NCBI RefSeq assembly: GCF_021653975.1
Contig: NZ_JAJKFK010000004.1
Coordinates: 184,936-248,935, forward strand
Origin: Amycolatopsis sp. GM8
Lineage (GTDB): Bacteria; Actinomycetota; Actinomycetes; Mycobacteriales; Pseudonocardiaceae
Reading direction: 5' to 3'
Length of the DNA stretch: 64,000 nucleotides
Shown here: positions 27,501-33,900 of the stretch, piece after piece
Position numbering within the stretch: the first letter of the stretch is position 1
How the letters are laid out: the number at the start of each line of letters is the position of its first letter
Made by a program: the position numbers and the translations under genes
Notes under the pieces: model-generated
The model's database searches: none
The model's input: only the letters and a program-made list of their open reading frames with translations
What the model was told of the DNA's origin: nothing

Positions 27501-27968
27501 TCGGCCAGGGATCTGGTCGCCGATACGGTCCGGGCGAGGATCGCCGAAGTGCTCGGACTGGATCCCGCCGCCCGCGTGCCGGACGATCGCGGGCTCTTCG
27601 ACCTCGGTCTCGATTCGCTGACAGCCGTGGAACTGCGGAACAAACTCGGTGCGGACATGGGACTCCGGCTGCCCGCCACACTCCTGTTCGACCAGCCGGC
27701 CGCGCGCGATCTGGTGGATTTCCTGTTGGCGCGGTGCGGTCCCGGTCCGGTCGAAGTGTTCGACGCGCCCGCGCTCGACGGGTGGGTGGCGTCCGCGGCC
27801 GGGAAGCCGGACGGCGACGAGCGGCGGGCGGAGTTCGTGCGGGCGCTCAAGACCGCGCTCGGCACGCTCGAGCGCCCCGCGGACGCCGGTGGCGAACCGT
27901 TCTTTGGGATGGATTCAGCGTCGGATGATGAGATTTTCGGGTTGCTGGATCGCGAGTTGAACGACTGA
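9564..27968 (+). CDS. abyB1: Type I PKS: KSQ loading module and modules 1-3 (AbyB1 homologue)
   Basis: 6134 residues from GTG 9564, chosen because GGGGAG lies 10 bases upstream (an earlier in-frame GTG at 9546 lacks one). Domain order: KSQ-AT-ACP; KS-AT-DH-KR-ACP three times; short C-terminal docking tail. Active-site residues (my numbering): Gln176 in place of KS Cys; AT Ser618 with HAFH (malonyl); ACP Ser936. Module 1: Cys1166, AT Ser1613 with GHSQG and YASH (methylmalonyl), DH His1913, KR Tyr2481, ACP Ser2644. Module 2: Cys2879, AT Ser3325 HAFH, DH His3628, KR Tyr4171, ACP Ser4315. Module 3: Cys4549, AT Ser5003 HAFH, DH His5307, KR Tyr5853, ACP Ser6018. It builds the acetate-primed conjugated triene. 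A rare TTA codon is at 26070. Assignment by domain reading is very secure. Confidence 0.97.
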   Translation: MSNDVTSEPVAVVGMACRLPGAPTPAAFWELLRDGRSAVREVPADRGGSALLDELAHAAPGIRYGGYLDGIDRFDAEFFGISPREAAAMDPQQRLVLELSWEALEDAGMLPAALAGSRTGVFIGAIGDDYATLSTAGGGTAITRHTLTGTTRGIIANRVSYTLGVRGPSMAVDTAQSSSLVAVHLAAESLRSGESTVALVGGVNLIAGPESTVAVTRFGGLSPDGRCYTFDSRANGYVRGEGAALLVLKPLSIAVEDGDHIYSVILGSAVNNDGATDGLTVPSARAQAELIARAHAMAGTSPADVQYVELHGTGTRVGDPLEALGLGTALGQARDAALRVGSVKTNIGHLEGAAGIAGLLKTTLGIDRRYLPASLNFAESNAEIDLDRLNLQVQADGGQWPHPQRRLVAGVSSFGMGGTNCHVVLAEPPAAEPPAALPAGGPGTLVLSAKTAPALREQARNIRELLAGSEIPRADVTRALATSRTAFPERAAVTGRERADLLAGLDLVASGRSAAGVLTGTPVTGDVAVLFPGQGAQLIGMGRLAHREFAAWRTAFDEVAAELDARLPRPVEDVIWAAEGELLDRTANTQPALFAVEVATFRLLQSWGVNASFVSGHSIGEIAAAHCAGVLSLADAAHLVVARGSLMQELPEGGAMLAVAADEPAVTELLGPHTPVAGIAAVNGPAATVLSGARDAVEQMAARAGELGYRTRWLRVSHAFHSPLMEPMLDTFADEIAGLTFGVPRIPFVSTVDGRLVDEELRDPVYWVRHARQPVRFADGLRALDQAGACVFVEAGPSATLSALGRETLPGTARVFIPTLGKGDELASIDAAVGRLFTSGAVVDWGAVFGRAGARVPLPTYPFQRDRHWLTPVPAGTSPSARPEPEPEPAERDDVPSPAGADLDGRIRAEVAAVLGYTDPALVDAGTSFKDLGLDSLGLVELRDRINETIGAKLDTAALFSYPTAAALSEHLRGEQADPVAIPPVAKAPGQPDPVVIVGMGCRYPGGVRSPGDLWRLVESGADAIGEFPEDRGWDLDGLFDPEGERTGTSITRHGGFVSGVAEFDAKFFGISPREAAAMDPQQRLLLEVSWEALERAGVDPLSLKGSDTGVFIGATTADYAPKLHEGGAGIADGYLLTGNTTSVASGRIAYVLGLQGPALTVDTACSSSLVALDLAVRSVRSGECSLALAGGVAVMASPGMFVEFSRQRGLSADGRCRAFGAGADGTGWAEGVGVLVVERLSEARRRGHPVLAVVAGSAVNQDGASNGLTAPSGRAQERVIRQALAGAGWTGADVDVVEAHGTGTKLGDPIEAGALSATYGVDRAAGSPLWLGSLKSNIGHAQAAAGVGGVIKTVMALRHGVLPRTLHADEPSEHVAWENSGLALLTRPVPWPEHDRLRRAGVSSFGISGTNAHVLLEEAPRQPATGPGASGETGPLPVPILLSAKDSAAVRRQAEALVTHLRENGTSAPAQIASALLGRARLEHGAAVFADDPGELRAGLTAIAEADDGALTGRRVSGRTVFVFPGQGSQWPGMARELLAASPAFAREIEACEAEFARHTDWSLLAVLRGDAGAPELDRVDVVQPVLFAVMVSLAALWRSVGVLPDAVVGHSQGEIAAAYVAGALTLAEAAEVVTLRSKALVDIAGDGGMMSVTLPVGEVRRILADRNGSIEVAAVNGPRATVVAGDGGELDELLAWCEENDIRARRVPVDYASHTRYVEPLRERLLDTFRSLEPRGSGIAFYSSVTGEAIDTRALDGAYWFRNLRETVRFDLAVRALLDAGHSRFVEVSPHPVLTFGLDGLLGERDADAAVIPTLRRDEPTLRAFARSAALADLAGAGVRWPATTPSHDIRGELPTYPFERDRYWLPSVLPRVVPGETGHPLVTSAVTLADGGVVLTGQLDLGAIPWLADHSVLGTVLVPGTAIAELAVHAGGIAGAPGLAELTLRAPLVLKRGRPTPIQVRVATDEHGRRTVRVHSRDGADGEWTTHAEGTLAAAPSASGRDLTAWPPPGGEPLELAGTYERLYALGYDYGPRFQGLTAAWRVGETVYAEIAATGDDDGFAVHPAMLDAALHPVVAGLAAMRTGNAGEPLLPFAVEGMRLTGRVARTLRVRIEPVRESRVRLEFADGDGAAIGEVDSLAFRPVARGDLAPLPEPTAYGVTWIPRTGGAPVTGEILELESVEALGPFVDAVATGQAAPSVVLARVRGDNHDAATETHARTGAVLGAMQRWLAEPKLADSRLVLVTTGAVALEENEDVTDLAGAAVRGLVRTAITEHPGRFGLVDVDSPEPVPAAATAEPDTSVRSGTVLVPRLTPLALPPGPGRPLTGDAGTVLITGGTGALGAVIARRFAAADRPPHLLLVSRSGQHADGAPELVAQLRATGAEVTVVACDVADREAVAAVLGAVPEDQPLRAVVHTAGLLDDATVAAMNPDQLAHALRPKVDGAWNLHELTQDVRLDEFVLFSSAVATVGGPGQANYAAGNAFLDALAAHRRSRGLAAQSVAWGLWREDSAMTGHLDDADRARLARYGIGDIATGDALGFLDRIRTDARPHAVVTTLHEMVLRREAVAGRLSPLFSGLVRMPVTAPSPGTWAGRLRTERSADRPRALTALLRSQVASVLGHDDVAGVAADKTFKDLGFDSLTAVELRNRIAARTELSLPATLVFEFPSIASLSGYLLESLFPVGKTTTAPTELPVGPVAGDADPVVIVGMGCRYPGGVRSPEDLWSVVSGGVDAIGEFPGDRGWDVDRLFDPDPDHHGTSYTRRGGFLYDAGEFDAAFFGMSPREALATDPQQRLLLQVSWEALERAGVDPLSLKGSDTAVFIGAMYDDYAARLRTAPRELEGLLLAGNQSSVASGRIAYSLGLHGRALTVDTACSSSLVALDLAVRAVASGECSLALAGGVAVMASPGMFVEFSRQRGLSADGRCRAFGAGAAGTGWAEGVGMLVVERLSEARRRGHPVLAVVAGSAVNQDGASNGLTAPSGRAQEKVIRQALTGAGLSFSDVDAVEAHGTGTKLGDPIEARALIATYGRDRGEDRPLWVGSLKSNIGHAQAAAGVGGVIKMVLALRHEVLPRTLHADQPSEHVAWEGSGLALLTEPVPWPHTGRPRRAGISSFGISGTNTHVVLEEPPAPPETPHTAEPPAVTPLVLSAKAGSAVKAQAALLADALDRSGAGLADAGLTLARRPRFAHRAVVTGADRADLVAGLRALHEGRRHHGVVSGRAGSEPAVAFLFGGQGSQRPGMGAELFGAAPAYSSAFDEICALLDPLLGLSLRDLTGPDGDEDLLRQTRYAQPALFAVEVALYRLAESLGLKPDLLIGHSVGELAAAHVAGVFSLPDACELVAARGRLMQSAREGGAMAAFAASEEEAAGLVAATDGRVEVAAVNGPSSIVLAGDSDVVEELAGRWRASGRKASRLRVSHAFHSHHMADVLAPYREVLDALSFAPPAIPIVSTVTGQVAEDDELTRPGYWVGQLRQQVRFADAVRTAAGSGAEIFVELGGDGSLSGMTQETLDGGVTAVPLLRPKLPATTTVPEALGTAHVAGAEVDFEPLFPGGRITDLPTYPFETKRYWLDAPAEPVRPDELGVGPSAHPLLAAVVELPGEKGELFTGVLSPRTQPWLADHRIGSAVLVPAAVLLEMALAMGTRAGYTRVDGFAVHSPLVLDESAELQIQVISSDGEFTVRARAGENWTTHATAVFAHAAEPVEDRPWVAEQSGSLGTKEIYRLLAELGYEYGPAFQGLRWIRQEGDDIYAGVELPPRVLQESARYEIHPALLDAAMQALSLDSAAGPRRVPHTLDGVRLAAAGAVRGTVRLSRVDTDTYRLDMVDPTGRTVLVIERLGVRALPSTESGVSTRLYDTVWEAVEADSAGHDFVLVHQLSELLHEPPATVLLAQPDRTPDAGLTDDADTARLAIQHWLADERYAHSRLVFVTHGLPVTDDEPADPRTAAVWGLVRCAQIEHPGRFALVDTDTPEPARLAAAVRAGHGQVAVRGESVLIPRLRARPDQEDTVVLPRSARGGTVLVTGGTGALGRLIARHLVTAHGARELVLVSRRGEAHPDAAVIEAELAELGARTRILACDLTNRDAVVGLITGLGTSLTAVVHAAGSAEDAVVERLSAADLRAASGVKVAGARHLDELTRDLELDAFVAFGSVAGVVGTAGQSAYAAANAALEAVTRIRRRAGAGGVTIHWGLWDVASGMAGSLGERDVARLASVGIKAMPVANALASFDQALGVTAPAVVAADLDLRAVNRSRVTELTRARVAGPDLGSVEARPVPELVLDAVASVLGHAGRAEIDPELAFAELGFDSLMAVELRNRLTADLGIRLRPTIVFDHPTPAALIRFVTAEAGGAASAGTEPPSVHSGPADDEIAIVGMACRFPGGAANPRQLWDLLESGTDSISEFPADRGWDPGLFDPDPEHAGTSYTRYGGFLHDAADFDPEFFGISPREALAVDPQQRLLLQTAWEAVEDAGIDPASLRGSRTGVFAGVMYSDYGARVHQRRGAAGELEGYLVSGSAGSVASGRVSYTLGLEGPAVTIDTACSSSLVAVHNAARSLQGHECDLALAGGATVMASPATFVEFSRQRGLAPDGRCKPFSVHADGTAWAEGAGLLLLERLSDARRNGHRVLAVVKGSAVNQDGASNGLTAPSGPAQERVIRAALRSAGLRSADVDVLEAHGTGTRLGDPIEAEAVLATYGRDRGDRPPLVLGSVKSNLGHTQAAAGVAGIMKMVLAMRAGVVPGTLHVDRPTGEVDWSGGTVSVAAERTGWPVTTGPRRAAVSAFGISGTNAHVILEQGADPGPEPAPAPTGKILPWVLSSRTRQGLRAQAARLRAHVLDDPGLRAEDVAFSLATTRTAFAERAVVLGRDREELLAGLESLISGEPVPSGGFPAVITGAVSRGGTAVMFTGQGSQRPGMGTALHREFPVYAETFDAICAAFQHEDGLDLRAVIDPGAGDDEDLVHQTRYTQPALFALEVALYRLLESWGLSSARLTGHSIGEVAAAHVSGALSLPDAVKLVAARGRLMQQLPAGGAMFSVRASQAVVEWLIGESKSTVDIAAVNGPNSVVISGAEAVVTQLAGVLADLGHRVKRLVVSHAFHSALMEPMLDDFRAAAGDLRPGPMTGEVVSTLTGVTADATTLGSAEHWADHARHAVRFADALAWLRSHDTTVFLELGPDAALTAMAEDCDLGEGTATAAVLNRKQDDLPALWGFVARAFVAGVTWDWPAMLSGTRVSLPTYAFSQKRLWLDAPGAEPATAAGLGFDDSDHPLIAAAVSIPGGQQDVYTSVLSLARQPWLADHALRGTPLVPAAATVELAGWIARQHSFDQLEELTLAEPLPVTGDDLRLRISVDRSGPEAVITVHSQREGPEWTLNAEARTGTQDAAREEPEWASQWPPRAPRTGLDGIYERLAAHGYDYGPAFQGLRALWRSEGVVFAEVELPDGVRRDGEAACLFDAALHARIVDTLEDGRPSGDRLDVPHSWRHVRVHATPSGRLRVRITSSGEGAFALDVADEQARPVLSVGEILTRPIDPHSLTAKTHRPHEVAWVPGSLVAADSGIGTSVLDLRGSSAGGEVAEDARAALHQVLGRIRETVGSPQGTDDALVVITGNAVAAGAADRIEGLAQAAVWGLVRTAQNEYPGRVRVIDADEHESSLSLLPQVIAAGQPQVALRRGEILLPRLRPVSGSPAGAPGFGNGTVLLTGAGGGLGGILARHLLTRHGARHLLLASRRGDRDPALRALVSEMDTAGATVTVAACDIADPEALAALLAGIPAEHPLTAVVHAAGVLDDAVLETLTAEQLDRVLRPKIDAAWNLHTLTAGLPLEAFVLLSSVAGVVGATGQAAYAAGNTFLDAFAQHRRATGLPGTSLALGLWDGESGGGMASELRASDRARIGRLGIRSTPATTGLELFDRSVADTRALLVPVLFDTRAMNNRNGELPDILADLVPAKPKREHRAGPALPERIAGLAEDSARDLVADTVRARIAEVLGLDPAARVPDDRGLFDLGLDSLTAVELRNKLGADMGLRLPATLLFDQPAARDLVDFLLARCGPGPVEVFDAPALDGWVASAAGKPDGDERRAEFVRALKTALGTLERPADAGGEPFFGMDSASDDEIFGLLDRELND
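9582..12480 (+). other. Loading module: KSQ-AT(malonyl)-ACP
   Basis: The ketosynthase has DTAQSSS instead of DTACSSS (Gln codon 10089-10091), the mark of a decarboxylating KSQ. The AT has GHSIG and HAFH, malonyl signatures. Together they prime the chain with acetyl made from malonyl-CoA. The ACP serine is in GLDSLG. Confidence 0.93.
12540..17610 (+). other. Module 1: KS-AT(methylmalonyl)-DH-KR-ACP
   Basis: The AT has GHSQG and, about 100 residues later, YASH, both methylmalonyl signatures. The DH HxxxGxxxxP motif is intact (H-SVL-G-TVLV-P) with DAALH; the KR has TGGTGALG, Ser/Tyr/Asn, and LLDD (B-type). It should produce a methyl-branched enoyl unit. In abyssomicin this position is malonate-derived, so this module sets the cluster apart. 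Confidence 0.9.
17682..22620 (+). other. Module 2: KS-AT(malonyl)-DH-KR-ACP
   Basis: AT: GHSVG and HAFH, malonyl. In the DH HxxxGxxxxP motif the Gly position is Ser (H-RIG-S-AVLV-P), while His, Pro and DAAMQ are kept. KR: TGGTGALG and Tyr present, but LDD is replaced by AED. Most likely an active double-bond-forming module. Its KS is nearly identical to that of module 1 over long stretches. Confidence 0.88.
22689..27740 (+). other. Module 3: KS-AT(malonyl)-DH-KR-ACP
   Basis: AT: GHSIG and HAFH, malonyl. DH motif H-ALR-G-TPLV-P and DAALH intact. KR: TGAGGGLGG, VLDD (B-type), Ser/Tyr/Asn all present. Forms the third conjugated double bond (C8=C9 in abyssomicin numbering). Confidence 0.9.
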
Positions 27969-27993
27969 CGGCACGGGGGAGAGCGGCTCATCG

Positions 27994-30900
27994 ATGGTGA
28001 ACGAGGACAAGCTCCGGGACTACCTGAAGCGCACCACCAGCGACCTGCTCCGGACGCGGGCGAAACTGGACGAGGCCGAGTACGCGGCACGTGAACCGCT
28101 CGCGATCGTGAGCATGGCCTGCCGCTACCCCGGCGGGGTGCGCACCCCGGACCAGCTCTGGGAACTCGTCCGGTCCGGCACCGACGCGGTCGGGCCGTTC
28201 CCGTCCGACCGCGGCTGGCCGCTGGACGACCTGATCGACCCGGATCCCGACGCGGCGGGGACCAGCTACGCGAGCGAGGGCGGATTCCTTTACGACGCCG
28301 CCGATTTCGACGCCGAGCTGTTCGGGGTCAGCCCGCGCGAGGCGCTGTCGCTGGACCCGCAGCAGCGGCTGCTCCTGCAGACGGCCTGGGAGGTCTTCGA
28401 GCGCGCCGGGATCAACCCCCGTTCGGTCAGTGGCCTCGACGCCGGGGTGTTCGTCGGCCTGATGTACAACGACTACGGCTCGCGGCACGTGCGGGCGCCC
28501 GAAGGCTTCGAAGGGTTCATCGGCACCGGCAGCGCGGGGAGTATCGCGTCCGGCCGGATCTCCTACACCTTCGGCCTCACCGGTCCGGCGCTCACGGTCG
28601 ATACGGCCTGTTCCTCGTCGCTGGTAGCGCTGCACTACGGCGCGCAGGCCGTGCGCCGGGGAGATTGTGAACTCGCCCTGGTCGGCGGGGCGACGGTGAT
28701 GGCGACGCCGGCCACCTTCATCGAGTTCAGCCGTCAGCGGGGACTCTCCCAGGACGGCCGGTGCAAGGCATACGCCGCGGCGGCCGATGGCACGGGCTGG
28801 GCGGAAGGCGTGGGCCTGGTTCTCATCGAGCGGTTGTCCGAGGCGCGGCGGAAGGGACATCCGGTCGTCGCCGTGCTGCGGGGCAGCGCCGTGAACCAGG
28901 ACGGGACGAGCACGCAGCTGTCCGCGCCCAGCGGGACAGCCCAGCAGCGCGTGATCCGGGCGGCACTGGCGGACGCCCGGCTGGGACCGTCCGATGTGGA
29001 CGCGATCGAGGGGCACGGCACCGGCACCGGCCTCGGCGACCCGATCGAGGCTCGCGCACTGCTGGAGACCTACGGGCGGGCACGCACCGCGGACGACCCG
29101 GTGCTGCTCGGCTCGTTGAAGTCCAACATCGGGCACACCCAGACCGCGGCCGGCATCGGCGGGGTCATCAAGATGGCGCTCGCGATGCGGCACGGGCTGC
29201 TGCCGCGGAGCCTGCACATCGACCGGCCCTCGGCGCACGTGGATTGGGACAGCGGCGCGGTTTCCCTGTTGACCGGACCGGCGCTGTGGCCCGAACGGAA
29301 CCGGCCGCGCCGGGCCGCGGTGTCCTCGTTCGGCATCAGCGGCACCAACGCGCACGTCATCCTCGAACAGGCACCCGCCGAAGAGGCACCGGAACGCGAC
29401 GCGCTGGATGCCCGGCCGGTGGCGTGGGTGCTGTCCGGCCACACCGAGAAAGCCTTGCAGGGTCAGCTCACCCGGCTCCGGCAGCACATCGCGGACCACC
29501 CCGAACTCGATCCCGCGGATGTCGCGAGCACGCTGGTGCGCTCGCGCGCGACGCTGGCCCATCGCGCGGTCGCGGTCGGCACCGGCCTCGACGAACTGGC
29601 CTTGGCACTAGAGGCGCTGGAACTCGGCCAGCCGTCGCCGCGCGCGGTCAGCGGCGAGGCGGTCGCGCCGGAACGAACCGTCTTCGTCTTTCCAGGACAA
29701 GGCTCGCAGTGGCTGGGGATGGCGACCGCGCTGCTGGACGATTGTGAACCGTTCCGGACCGAGATCCACCGGTGCGCCGGCGCGCTGGCCGCGCACGTGG
29801 ACTGGGATCTCCTCGAAGTGCTCGGCAGCGACGACCCGGCACTGCTGGAGCGCGTGGACGTGGTGCAGCCCGCGCTGTTCGCCGTGATGGTCTCGCTCGC
29901 CGCGGCGTGGCGTTCGATCGGTGTCACGCCGGCGGCGGTGGTGGGACACTCACAGGGCGAGATCGCCGCGGCCTGTGTCGCGGGCCTGCTCACCCTCGAT
30001 GACGCGGCGGCACTGGTCGCCTTGCGCAGCAAGGAACTCGTGACCCTGGCCGGCACCGGGGGGATGGCGTCGATCGAGGCTTCCGCGGACGAGGTCACCC
30101 GGCTCGCCGGCGACTCCGCGATCGAGATCGCCGCGTTCAACGGCCCCAGGGCCACGGTCGTCTCCGGGCCTGCGAGCGCGGTGGCGGCCCTCGTCGCCCG
30201 GTGCGAGTCGAGCGGGGTGCGCGCCCGGCTCGTCCCGGTGGACTACGCGTCTCACTCCGCCGCGGTGGAGACAGTGCGCGAGCGGCTGCTGAGCGCACTC
30301 GGCCGGGTGCGCCCCCGCGACGGCGAGGTCGAGTTCTTCTCCACGGTCACGGCGGGCCGGGTCGCGGGTGGCTCCCTCACCTCCGAGTACTGGTACGAGA
30401 ATCTCCGGCGGCCGGTTCGCCTCACGGACACGATCACGACCCTCGCCGAGGCGGGCTACCACGCGTTCGTCGAGGTGAGTCCGCACCCCTTGCTGGTCCC
30501 GGCGTTGCGGGACACCTTCGAGGACGCGTCGCTCCCGGCGAGCGCGGTCGGCACGCTGCGGCGCGACCACGGTGGGCTCGACCAGCTGCTGACCTCGGCC
30601 GGCGGGCTGTTCGCCAATGGCGGCGCCGTCGACTGGGAGTCCACAGTGGAGGGTCGAACGGTGGACCTGCCCACCTACGCGTTCGACGAGCAGCGGTTCT
30701 GGCTGGAGGCGGGCACCGCGAGTGCCGGCACCGGGCACCCGTTGCTGGGGACGGCCGTCGAGCAGGCCGGTACGGGCGGCGCGGTGTTCGACGGGGTGCT
30801 GGCGGACAGGGCGGGCAACTGGGTGCGCGAGCACTGGCTCGGTGATCGCACGGTCCTGACAGGAAGCGCGATCCTGGAACTCGCGCTGTCCGCCGGGGCC

Positions 30901-33900
30901 GAGACCGGGATGCCTTTCGTCGAGGAGCTGACCCTGCTCGCGCCGCTGGAGGTGCCCGCGGGGCCGGTCCGGATCCAGGTCGGTGTCGGCGCCCCGGAAG
31001 ACGGACGTGCGCCGCTCACTGTCCACAGCAGACACTCGGAGGACGGTCCCTGGCTGCTGCACGCGTCGGGCCGGCTCGCCGAGGACCGGCAGGATGCCAC
31101 CCGGGCGCGGGTCGCCGGGTGGCGGCCGCCTTCGGATGCTGAGCCGTTCGACGTGGCGGCCGGTTACGCCGCGCTGGAGGAGCTGGGCGTCGGGTACGGG
31201 CCCGCGTTCCGGGCCGTGCGCAAGGCCTGGCGGGCCGGCACCGAGCTGTACGCGGAGATCGAGCTGGATGAAGAGTCGCCGGGTTCCTTCGCGTTGCACC
31301 CGGTGCTGATCGACGCCGCGACCCACGTGTGGGCGTTCGACCGCGTGCGCGACGCCGCGGGCTCCAGCGGGACGGCACCGATCGCGGTTCCCTTCAGCTT
31401 CAGCGGTGTGCGGCTGCTGGCCGGCGGCGCGCGGCTCCTGCACGTCCGGCTTGCCCGCGGGGACAGCGGGATCTCCCTCACCGCGGTGGATCCCGCCGGT
31501 GCGCCGGTGCTGATCGTGGACGAACTGGTCACCCGCGAGGCGGGGGAGCTCGGCGCGGCCACGGGCACCGCCCCCGTCCGGCGGCGCAAAACCGTCCGGC
31601 CGCTTGCTGCCTCGAACGGTCTCGGGAAGCAGTCGGAGGAGGAAGTCCTGTCACTGGTCACGGCCGCGGTCGCCGGTGTGCTCGGGCACTCGTCACCGCG
31701 CGCCGTCCGCGCGGACCGGCCGTTCCGCGACCTCGGCCTCGACTCGCTCACCGCGGTGCAGCTGCGCGACCACCTGGGCAAGGCGCTGGGCCGGAAGCTG
31801 TCGGCGACCGTCGTCTTCGACCACCCGACACCGCGCGAGCTCGCCCGTTACCTGGCCGTCGATCCGGGCACGCCCGCGGCGAGTTCCGCGGCGTCCCGGA
31901 CGGACGAACCCATCGCGATCGTCTCCATGGGGTGCCGCTACCCGGGTGGCGTCCGTTCGCCGGAAGACCTGTGGCGGCTGGTCGAATCGGGTGGCGACGC
32001 CATCGGCGAGTTCCCGGACGACCGCGGCTGGCCGCTGGAGTCGTTGTTCGACGACGATCCGGACACCCCGGGCACCTCGTACGCGCGGCACGGGGGTTTC
32101 CTCCACGACGCGGCGCAGTTCGACGCCGGGTTCTTCGAGATGAACCCGCGCGAGGCCCGCGCGGCCGATCCGCAGCAACGGCTGCTGCTCGAAACGGCGT
32201 GGGAGACCGTTCAGCGGGCCGGGATCGACCCGTCGAGCCTGGCGGGCTCTCGCACCGGTGTCTACACCGGACTGATCTACACGGAGTACGGCGGCCGTGT
32301 GCAGGCCGACCCCGCCGAGCACGGCGGCTACCTCGGCACCGGAAGCGCGGGCAGTGTCGCGTCCGGACGGATCTCTTACACGTTCGGGCTGCGCGGCCCG
32401 GCCATCACCGTGGACACCGCCTGCTCCTCGTCGCTGGTGGCGCTGCATCTGGCGGCGCAGGCCCTGCGGGCGGGGGAGTGCGACCTGGCGCTCGTCGGTG
32501 GTGCGACGGTGATGGCGACGCCCGCGACCTTCGTCGAGTTCAGCCGCCAGCGCGGGTTGTCCCCGGACGGGCGTTGCCGCGCGTTCGCCGACGCCGCGAA
32601 CGGGACTGGGTTCGGCGAGGGCGTCGGGCTGATCCTGGTGGAGCGGCTGTCCGACGCCACCCGGAACGGGCACCCGGTACTGGCGATCGTCAAGGGCTCC
32701 GCGGTGAACCAGGACGGTGCCAGCAACGGCCTCACCGCACCGAACGGACCGTCCCAGGAACGGGTCATCGCCGACGCCCTGGCGTCGGCCGGGCTGGTGC
32801 CCGCGGATGTGGACGCCGTCGAGGCGCACGGGACCGGGACCACTTTGGGGGATCCGGTGGAGGCGCAGGCGCTGCTCGCGACCTACGGCGCGGACCGGGC
32901 GGAGGATTCCCCGCTGTGGCTGGGTTCGCTGAAGTCGAACATCGGGCACACCCAGGCGGCGGCGGGCGTCGGCGGCCTCATCAAGATGGTGCTGGCGCTG
33001 GACCGGCAGACGCTCCCGCGCACCCTGCACGCCGAAACGGCGAGCAAGCACGTCGACTGGTCGCGGGGCGGGGTGGCCCTGCTGACCGAGAACACCCCGT
33101 GGCCGAGGACGGAGCGGCCGCGCCGGTTCGGGGTTTCCGCGTTCGGCATGAGCGGGACCAACGCGCACATCATCGTCGAGGAGGCGGGGCCGCCGGCAAC
33201 GCCCGCGGCCCGCCCGGCGGCCGTGGTCGTCCCACTCCTGCTCTCGGCGAAAACGGAAGCCTCGCTGCGAGGTGAAGCCCGGCGCCTTCGCGAGTTCCTC
33301 GAACAGGACGGCGAATTCGGCCTCGCGGAGATCGCCGGAACGCTGGTGCACGGCAGACCCGGGTTCGCCCACCGCGCCGTGGTCGTCGCCCGCGACCGCG
33401 GCGAGGCGATCGCGGGACTCTCCGCGGTGGAGACCGGCGCACCAGCGGCGAACGTGGTGACCGGCCACGCGACAGCCGAGCACGCACCGGTTTTCCTTTA
33501 TCCAGGCCAGGGATCGCAGTGGGCGGGCATGGCCCGGGAGTTGCTGGAGGCGTCCCCGGAATTCGCCGCGCGGGTCGGGGAGTGCGCGGCAGCGCTGTCG
33601 GAGCACACCGAGTGGTCCCTGCGGGAGGCGCTGGACTCGCCGGCCGGGGACGCCGAAGTCATCCAGCCGTCGTTGTGGGCGATGATGTCCGGACTCACCG
33701 AGGTCTGGGCCTCGTTCGGGGTCGAGCCTGCGGCCGTCATCGGTCACTCCCAGGGTGAGATCTCGGCGGCGTTGGCCGCAGGAGCGCTTTCCCTTGAGGA
33801 CGCGGCCGCCGTGGTGGCCCTGCGGGCGAAAGAACTGTCCGCGATCGCGGGCCGCGGGGCGATGCTGTCCGTCGCCGCGCCGGCCGAGGTGCTCAGCGCC

